Shown: positions 5,112-9,971 of the stretch, piece after piece
How the letters are laid out: each line of letters begins with the position of its first letter
Numbering within the stretch: position 1 is the stretch's first letter
The notes under the pieces: generated by a model
The model's input: only the letters and a program-made list of their open reading frames with translations
The model's database searches: none
Told to the model about the DNA's origin: nothing
Made by a program: the position numbers and the translations under genes
NCBI GenBank assembly: GCA_002898855.1
Contig: BEIR01000024.1
Coordinates: 1-9,971 of the forward strand
Source of the DNA: a bacterium HR41
Lineage (GTDB): Bacteria > Actinomycetota > Thermoleophilia > Solirubrobacterales > Thermoleophilaceae
Length of the DNA stretch: 9,971 bases
Reading direction: 5' to 3'

Positions 5112-6332
5112 ATGCCGGCCTTTGTCCAGGCTTTAGCGGTCGTTCCTGCCCGCGCTGCACGCACAAACGCGTCCGCGCAGGGGTTGCGTGTAACGCGCGT
5201 GCGGCTGCGCGATCTTTCCGCGAGCGACATCGCGCAGTGGGCGGAACTGGCCGAGTCGAGCAGTCAGCCCAACCCTTTCTGGCACCCCGATTTCGTCCTT
5301 CCGGCAGCGATGGTTCTCGCGCCGCGCAATACGGTCGAGCTCGTAGTGGCGCACAGCGGCGACGGGTGGCGCGGCTGCTTGCCGGTTTGCCACGCGAGCC
5401 GCGGGCCGCTGCATTTACTGGCGAGTTTCACTAACGCCTACTGCTTCGACGGGACGCCTCTTATCGCGGGCGGCTGCGAGGAGCAGGTCGCCGAGGCGCT
5501 CGTCGCGCATCTCGAGCGCGAGGTCCGCGGCGCGCTGTGGCTGCCGACGTTGGTCGATGGTCCGGCGACCACCGCGCTGATCGCTGCCCTTGGCGAGAGC
5601 CGCAACCTCGAGATCGCCGAGGAGCGCTCGTGGGAGCGGTCAGTCCTGACGGAGAAGGGTGCCGGGGAGCTCGCCTCCCGTCTCGGCAAGAAGGCCCGCA
5701 GCGAACTGCGGCGCCGTCGCCGGCGGCTTGCCGACGATCTCGGCGCTGCGCCGCGCTGCAAGCCGCTCGACAGCGGCGACGCCGTACTTAACGAGTGTCT
5801 GCGTGTCGAGGCGAGCGGCTGGAAGGGGAAGGCCGGCACCGCGCTGGCCTGCGACCCCCGCCACGCCGGTTTTTTCCGCCAAGTAGCGCGGGCGTTCGAC
5901 GCCCGCGGGGCCTTCGTTGCTTATGGCTTGCTTGTCGGCGATCGCTTGGCCGCCTTCGTGACGGCCTTGTCGGCGGGCGGCCAGCTGTTCGCGTTCAAGC
6001 GCGGTTACGACGAAGGGCTGCGCCGCTACGCCCCCGGTCGCTTGCTCGACGTCGACTTCGCCGACTACTTTGTGCGCGAGCGCCCTGAGCGGCTCGTCGA
6101 CTCGTGCTGCGGCAGGGGCGACGACGTGATGGCTGGCCTCTGGCCGGAGCGGCGCGGCGTGCGGTCGCTGCTCGTCACGCGCGGGTGGGCGCTGCGCGCC
6201 GCTACGCGCGTCGCGCTCCCCGCTTACCGCGGCGCTCGGCGCGCGCTGGCGGCGACAGGTACGCGAGCGACCGGCGGTGCGCGACTGCTCCGATCGCGAC
6301 TAGCGTCCGGCGGCGCTCGGCCCGGCGAGTAG
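5112..6332 (+). CDS. BioF2/CelD-like GNAT-fold acyltransferase
   Basis: The product has 406 residues with no signal peptide or membrane helix. It resembles the BioF2-like acetyltransferase family (PF13480; COG5653, 'CelD/BcsL'). The second half carries the typical pattern: a basic helix with KKARSELRRRRRRL (193-206), LNECLRVEASGWKGKAGTAL (226-245), FVAYGLLVGDRLAAFV (268-283), FAFKRGYDEGLRRYAPGRLL (293-312) and DVDFADYF (313-320). Relatives acylate cell-surface glycans or add amino acids to peptidoglycan precursors (FemX-like), but the substrate here cannot be told. Residues 360-406 form an Arg/Ala/Gly-rich tail. The ATG at 5112 has only a weak upstream site; TTG at 5184 or GTG at 5199 would remove a non-conserved N-terminus. 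The 3' end overlaps the opposite-strand GH3-like gene by 33 bases. Confidence 0.82.
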   Translation: MPAFVQALAVVPARAARTNASAQGLRVTRVRLRDLSASDIAQWAELAESSSQPNPFWHPDFVLPAAMVLAPRNTVELVVAHSGDGWRGCLPVCHASRGPLHLLASFTNAYCFDGTPLIAGGCEEQVAEALVAHLEREVRGALWLPTLVDGPATTALIAALGESRNLEIAEERSWERSVLTEKGAGELASRLGKKARSELRRRRRRLADDLGAAPRCKPLDSGDAVLNECLRVEASGWKGKAGTALACDPRHAGFFRQVARAFDARGAFVAYGLLVGDRLAAFVTALSAGGQLFAFKRGYDEGLRRYAPGRLLDVDFADYFVRERPERLVDSCCGRGDDVMAGLWPERRGVRSLLVTRGWALRAATRVALPAYRGARRALAATGTRATGGARLLRSRLASGGARPGE

Positions 6333-7568
6333 CCCGTAGCTGCGCTTCAAAAGCAGCACGCGCTGCACCGCTTCGTCGAGACGCGCCCGCGGCAAAAGGT
6401 GCGTGCGCACCGCGTGGACGATCGCGGCGTACGCAGCCAGCTGGTCGCCGGGTGTGCCCGAGATCCAGACTAGATCGGCGCCGGCGCGCAGAGCGGCGAC
6501 GGCGCCGTCGCTGGCGCGGACGAAGTCGCGAACCGCGGGCGACGCGAGGTCGTCGGTTATCGCCACGCCGGAAAAGCGCAGCTCGCCGCGCAGGAGATCG
6601 ACGAGCGCGCGGCGCGACATCGAGGCCGGAGTCGAGAAGTTCTCGAAGGGATAAAGCGCGTGAGCGACGACGACTGCTTGCGCGCCGGCGCGAAATGCCG
6701 CGGCGAAGGCGACGAGATCGCGTTCGCGCAGGCTGTCGAGGTCGCGCGTCACCGTCACGGGGCCGCTGTCCGGCGGGCGGTCGGCTGCGCCGATGCCTGG
6801 GAAGCTCGCCGGCGCGCAAACCACGCGACGCTCCAGGCATGCACGTACGGCCAGCTCGGCGAAGGTCGCGACCTCCGCGGGATCGGTCGAGAAGACGCGC
6901 GTGCCGAGGGCAGGTTCGTCGTCGGCGGCGACGTCGGCGGGGACCCCGACGAGGCCCTGAAGGCCGTTGCGCCCCGCGGCGTCGGCCGCGGCAGCGTATG
7001 CGTCGGCTGCCTGCCGCACCGTCGCGTACTCGCCGATCGACAGTGCGGGAGGGGCGGGCAGGGCGTTACCGGCGCCGCCCGGTTGCAGTGCGAGCAGCAG
7101 CGGCTGAAGCGTTCCGACCTTGCGCACCTCGTCGCGTAGCTGTCGTACAAGTCGAGCGAGGTCGGCGCGGCGACCCCAGTCGCTGCGCCGCACTATCACC
7201 GCCCCGAAGCCGCCGCGTGCCAGCCGTGCCAGCTCGGTGCGCTCGGCGGTGCGGGCCGGAGACACGGCGATCACCTGGGCGGCAGCGGCCTCGAGCGGCA
7301 GGCGGCGCACGTACTCCCCGAGCGTCCGGGGCGGGCGCGATGCGTTCCCCGTTCCTGTCGGTATGGGCGGGACGATTCGCGCCAGGAAAGAGACGAGCGG
7401 GCGCTCGGCCCGCAGCGGCTCGCGGCGCTGCTCGTCGTGCCACGCCGCCCCCACCACGACGCCCGCTACAAGCGAGAGCGCGGCGAGGCCAGCGAGCGCT
7501 GCCAGCGCACAGCGCCCCCGGCGGGTGGCGAGCAAACGGCGGCGGGCGGGCGGCTGATCCGCGGACAT
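6300..7568 (-). CDS. Membrane-anchored GH3-fold protein with degenerate active site
   Basis: The product has 422 residues. A hydrophobic segment at about 20-42 after Arg-rich residues looks like an N-terminal membrane anchor with the rest outside. The body follows the order of glycoside hydrolase family 3 beta-N-acetylglucosaminidases (NagZ type): [10 protein letters not shown] (119-128), [10 protein letters not shown] (156-165, where VDQEGG is usual), [13 protein letters not shown] (222-234), ASFPGIG (254-260, where KHFPGHG is usual), PPDSG (265-269, where DSH is usual) and [10 protein letters not shown] (332-341), which keeps the nucleophile Asp339. Substrate-binding Lys and His residues and the acid/base His of the DSH loop are missing. 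It may be an inactive binding protein or an enzyme of changed specificity. The ATG at 7568 sits just before the Arg-rich anchor, seven bases after a -10-like box. It is divergent from lysC. Confidence 0.78.
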   Translation of the reverse strand: MSADQPPARRRLLATRRGRCALAALAGLAALSLVAGVVVGAAWHDEQRREPLRAERPLVSFLARIVPPIPTGTGNASRPPRTLGEYVRRLPLEAAAAQVIAVSPARTAERTELARLARGGFGAVIVRRSDWGRRADLARLVRQLRDEVRKVGTLQPLLLALQPGGAGNALPAPPALSIGEYATVRQAADAYAAAADAAGRNGLQGLVGVPADVAADDEPALGTRVFSTDPAEVATFAELAVRACLERRVVCAPASFPGIGAADRPPDSGPVTVTRDLDSLRERDLVAFAAAFRAGAQAVVVAHALYPFENFSTPASMSRRALVDLLRGELRFSGVAITDDLASPAVRDFVRASDGAVAALRAGADLVWISGTPGDQLAAYAAIVHAVRTHLLPRARLDEAVQRVLLLKRSYGLLAGPSAAGR

Positions 7569-7575
7569 CGCGCGC

Positions 7576-7581
7576 AGGGTA
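7576..7581 (-). promoter_or_regulatory. Candidate -10 box for the GH3-like gene
   Basis: On the minus strand TACCCT (7581-7576) fits TAnnnT and ends seven bases before the ATG at 7568, a distance typical of leaderless transcripts. There is no Shine-Dalgarno in between. It shares two base pairs with the lysC -10 box on the other strand. Confidence 0.4.
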
Positions 7582-7585
7582 TCTT
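7580..7585 (+). promoter_or_regulatory. Candidate -10 box for lysC-asd
   Basis: TATCTT fits TAnnnT. It ends eight bases before a GTG at 7594 in the lysC frame, as expected for a leaderless start. It could instead give a leader of about 75 bases before the preferred GTG at 7669. No clear -35 is visible. Confidence 0.4.
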
Positions 7586-7668
7586 TCGCCCACGTGGCGA
7601 CCGGCCGATCCGACGAGCGCACGACAGCTTCGGAGCGCCGGTCGACCCGTGGCGCCGCCGAGGCGCAA

Positions 7669-8979
7669 GTGCAGCGGCCGATCGTGGTGATGAAGTTCGG
7701 CGGTACCTCGGTCGCCGACGCCGAGCGCATCAAGCGGGCCGCCCGCCGCATCGCCGAGCGACACGCCGAGGGGAACGCCGTCGTCGCTGTTCTTTCGGCG
7801 CGTGGCAAGCACACCGACGAGCTGATCGCGCTCGCTCACGAGGTCTCGTCGCGACCGCACCCACGAGAGATGGACATGTTGCTTTCGACAGGCGAGCGGA
7901 TCTCCTGTGCGCTCGCGGCGATGGCGATCAACGATCTCGGCTACGAGGCGATCTCGCTGTCGGGTTCGCAGGCCGGGATCGTCACCGACTCGACGCACAC
8001 CAAGGCGCGGATCATCGACGTGCGAGCCGACCGCATACGGCGTGCGCTCGCCGAAGGCAAGATCGTCCTCGTTGCCGGTTTCCAAGGGGTCTCGCAGGAT
8101 TCACTTGACGTGACGACGCTTGGCCGTGGCGGATCCGACACCACGGCTGTCGCCCTCGCCGCGGCGTTGGGCGCCGAGGTGTGCGAGATCTTCACCGACG
8201 TCTCGGGCGTCTTCAGTGCCGATCCGCGTATCGTTCCCAACGCGCGCAAGCTGCCGCTCCTCACTTTCGAGGAGATGCTCGAGATGGCAGCATCGGGGGC
8301 GCGGGTGCTGCAGCTGCGCTCGGTCGAGTACGCCCGCAACCACGGTGTCACCATCCACTGTCGTTCGAGTTTCGAGGAAGGTCCAGGCACCTTCGTCGTC
8401 GACGAGGCAACAACCATGGAGAGACCACTAGTCACCGCCGTCACGCACTCGACCGACGAGGCGCGGATCACGCTCACCGGTCTTCCCGATCGGCCCGGTA
8501 TCGCTGGTCGGGTGATGACGGCGCTGGCCGAGCGCGCGATCAACGTCGACATGATCATCCAGAACGAGCCGGTGTCGGAAGGGCATCGCGCCGACATGTC
8601 GTTCACCGTTCCGCGCGCTGATCTCGACCTGGCGCGCGAGACGCTCGAGCCGCTGCGCGAGGAGCTCGGTTTCGGCGAGATCGCGACCGACGAGCGGATG
8701 GGCACGGTGTCGCTGATCGGTGCCGGCATGCGCAGCCATCCCGGCGTCGCAGCGAAAGCGTTCAGCGTTCTCGGCGACGCCGGGATCAACATCGAGATGA
8801 TTTCGACCTCACCGATCAAGATCTCCTGCGTGATCCGCGAGGAGGACGTGCCGCGAGCGGTGCGCGCCCTGCACGACGCCTTCGGTCTCGCCGAGGGTGG
8901 CGAGGCGGTCGATCTCGTCGGTCACGCAGCGGCCGCGCGTTCGCGTCCGGCTAGCCGCGAAGAGGGCGGGCGACGGTGA
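7669..8979 (+). CDS. lysC: Aspartate kinase
   Basis: The product has 436 residues. It phosphorylates aspartate to 4-phospho-aspartate, the first committed step to Lys, Thr, Met and diaminopimelate. The kinase domain starts with [10 protein letters not shown] (6-15) and contains [11 protein letters not shown] (69-79), VAGFQGVS (135-142), [12 protein letters not shown] (149-160) and [15 protein letters not shown] (173-187). Two ACT domains at about 265-330 and 345-410 include [11 protein letters not shown] and [16 protein letters not shown], the usual site of feedback inhibition. The segment [12 protein letters not shown] (41-52) is less typical (VSAMGxTTD in relatives). The GTG at 7669 has GAGG five bases upstream and fits the family N-terminus. 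A GTG at 7594 would add 25 Ala/Arg/Ser-rich residues and suits a leaderless start. The stop overlaps asd as GTGA. Confidence 0.95.
   Translation: MQRPIVVMKFGGTSVADAERIKRAARRIAERHAEGNAVVAVLSARGKHTDELIALAHEVSSRPHPREMDMLLSTGERISCALAAMAINDLGYEAISLSGSQAGIVTDSTHTKARIIDVRADRIRRALAEGKIVLVAGFQGVSQDSLDVTTLGRGGSDTTAVALAAALGAEVCEIFTDVSGVFSADPRIVPNARKLPLLTFEEMLEMAASGARVLQLRSVEYARNHGVTIHCRSSFEEGPGTFVVDEATTMERPLVTAVTHSTDEARITLTGLPDRPGIAGRVMTALAERAINVDMIIQNEPVSEGHRADMSFTVPRADLDLARETLEPLREELGFGEIATDERMGTVSLIGAGMRSHPGVAAKAFSVLGDAGINIEMISTSPIKISCVIREEDVPRAVRALHDAFGLAEGGEAVDLVGHAAAARSRPASREEGGRR
8416..8979 (+). other. Possible internal gene for the aspartate kinase beta subunit (in-frame start in lysC)
   Basis: An ATG at 8416 (residue 250 of the long form) is preceded by GAGG at 8404-8407, eight bases away, and begins MERPLVTAV just ahead of the two ACT domains. 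It would encode a 187-residue regulatory subunit. In Corynebacterium glutamicum and Bacillus subtilis the lysC-type aspartokinase is alpha2beta2, with beta made from an in-frame internal start at the corresponding place. Around this ATG the codons GCA, ACA, AGA, CCA and CTA cluster within about ten codons, although such A-ending codons are rare elsewhere in the gene. That lowers local structure, as expected for a ribosome entry site. This remains an inference without protein data. Confidence 0.5.
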
Positions 8980-9971
8980 GAGTTGCTGTTGTCGGCGCTA
9001 CCGGCGCCGTCGGCCAAACGATTCTGCGCGTGTTGGAGGAGCGGGAGTTCCCCGCCAGCGAGGTCGTTCCCTTCGCGTCGGAGCGATCTGCTGGCCGCGA
9101 GATCGCGTGGCGGGGCGGCACTCTGCGCGTCGAGCCGCTGGTCGACGGCGCCGAGGAGGGTTTCGACATCGCGCTGTTTTCGGCCGGCTCGGCCGTCTCC
9201 GGCGAGTGGGCGCCGCGCTTCGCACGGGCCGGCGCGGTGGTCGTCGACAACTCGTCGCGCTGGCGGATGGAGCCTGAGGTGCCCCTCGTCGTCGCCGAGG
9301 TCAACCCCGAGGCGCTCGACAACCACCGGGGCATCGTCGCTAACCCCAACTGCTCGACGATGCAGATGGTGGTGGTGCTGAAGCCGATTCTCGACGCGGT
9401 CGGGATAGAGCGCGTGGTGGTTTCGACCTACCAAGCGGTGTCAGGCACCGGGCAGCGCGCGATCGAGGAGCTCCACCGCCAGACGGAGGCGCTGATCGCA
9501 GCCCAGGAGCTGCCGCCGCCGAGCGTCTACCCCCACCGCATCGCCTTCAACGTGCTGCCACAGGTCGAGACGTTCAAAGACGGCGACGACTACACGACCG
9601 AGGAGCGCAAGATGATGAACGAGACGCGCAAGATCCTCGGTCGCGACGATATCGGTGTGTCCGCGACGTGTGCGCGGGTCCCGGTGTTCAGCTCACACTC
9701 GGAGTCGATCAACGTGCAGACGCGGGAGCCGCTGTCGCCCGAGCGTTGCCGCGAGTTGCTCGCCAGCGCTCCCGGGATCGTCGTCGTCGACGACCCCCAC
9801 AACGGGCGCTATCCGCTGGCGATCGATGCCGCTGGTCGTGACGAAGTGTTCGTGGGACGCATCCGCCGCGACCCCTCGCACGAGCGCTGCCTCAACATGT
9901 GGGTGGTCGCCGACAACCTACGTAAAGGCGCGGCCACCAACGCCGTGCAGCTCGCCGAGCTGCTTGTCGAA
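8976..9971 (+). CDS. asd: Aspartate-semialdehyde dehydrogenase, 3' end cut off by window
   Basis: The frame is open for 332 codons to the window edge, close to the family's usual 335-350, so only a few residues are missing. It reduces 4-phospho-aspartate to aspartate semialdehyde with NADPH, directly after LysC. The N-terminal NADP-binding loop is [12 protein letters not shown] (3-14). SAGSAVS (69-75) and [10 protein letters not shown] (89-98) follow. The catalytic Cys is residue 126 in ANPNCST, and [11 protein letters not shown] (152-162) is the downstream active-site loop. The segment [14 protein letters not shown] (232-245) supplies the substrate Arg234 and the general base His241. The GTG start overlaps the lysC stop by four bases, with GAGG about ten bases upstream, so the two genes form an operon and are probably translationally coupled. 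Confidence 0.95.
   Translation, partial: MRVAVVGATGAVGQTILRVLEEREFPASEVVPFASERSAGREIAWRGGTLRVEPLVDGAEEGFDIALFSAGSAVSGEWAPRFARAGAVVVDNSSRWRMEPEVPLVVAEVNPEALDNHRGIVANPNCSTMQMVVVLKPILDAVGIERVVVSTYQAVSGTGQRAIEELHRQTEALIAAQELPPPSVYPHRIAFNVLPQVETFKDGDDYTTEERKMMNETRKILGRDDIGVSATCARVPVFSSHSESINVQTREPLSPERCRELLASAPGIVVVDDPHNGRYPLAIDAAGRDEVFVGRIRRDPSHERCLNMWVVADNLRKGAATNAVQLAELLVE

Noticed and set aside
5870..5875. Run of six T inside the acyltransferase gene as terminator or slippage site
   Set aside because: It encodes Phe-Phe in a conserved frame, and the bases just before it form no strong hairpin.
7569..7668. Lysine riboswitch upstream of lysC
   Set aside because: The gap of at most 100 bases is too short for the roughly 170-base L-box and shows none of its conserved sequence.
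6104..7690. 528-codon open frame on the plus strand opposite the GH3-like gene
   Set aside because: It is extremely Arg-rich, has no recognisable domain, and the minus strand carries GH3 motifs and normal third-position bias.

Overview
The window is strongly G+C-rich, and in the coding regions almost every third codon position is G or C. GTG starts are common and four-base GTGA stop/start overlaps recur. Together with Arg/Ala-rich proteins and the gene content, this points to a high-GC actinobacterium. A deep lineage such as Thermoleophilia is my guess, but nothing here fixes the taxon. I see no phage, transposon, CRISPR or plasmid signature. This is chromosomal core sequence with compact operons.

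Layout, left to right. (1) 1-1259, + strand: the 3' part of a YqgE/AlgH family gene, then crcB (fluoride channel) and a DUF190 gene that overlaps crcB by four bases. (2) 1260-1810 has no protein gene. It holds tRNA-Val(CAC) on the - strand and a large signal recognition particle RNA with an Alu domain on the + strand, with diverging promoters between them. (3) 1811-2206, - strand: ridA, a 2-iminobutanoate/2-iminopropanoate deaminase. (4) 2228-5016, + strand: dnaX, ybaB/ebfC and recR, a replication and repair cluster. The order SRP RNA-dnaX-ybaB-recR is the same as in Bacillus subtilis (scr-dnaX-yaaK-recR), except that an opposite-strand ridA sits between the RNA and dnaX here. (5) 5112-6332, + strand: a BioF2/CelD-type GNAT acyltransferase. 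(6) 6300-7568, - strand: a membrane-anchored GH3-fold protein whose 3' end overlaps that of the acyltransferase by 33 bases. (7) 7669 to the window end, + strand: lysC (aspartokinase) overlapping asd (aspartate-semialdehyde dehydrogenase, nearly complete). These are the first two steps of lysine, threonine, methionine and diaminopimelate synthesis.

No wholly new multi-gene system is visible. The observations most worth a second look are the following. A probable internal translation start in lysC would make a separate regulatory beta subunit, and it is marked by a local cluster of A-ending codons. The GH3-like protein has lost nearly all substrate-binding and acid/base motifs but keeps the nucleophile Asp. 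A DnaX zinc module has its two middle cysteines replaced by aspartates at exact spacing. An Alu-containing SRP RNA occurs in an apparently actinobacterial genome. The lysC and GH3 genes diverge from overlapping -10 boxes placed for leaderless transcripts.
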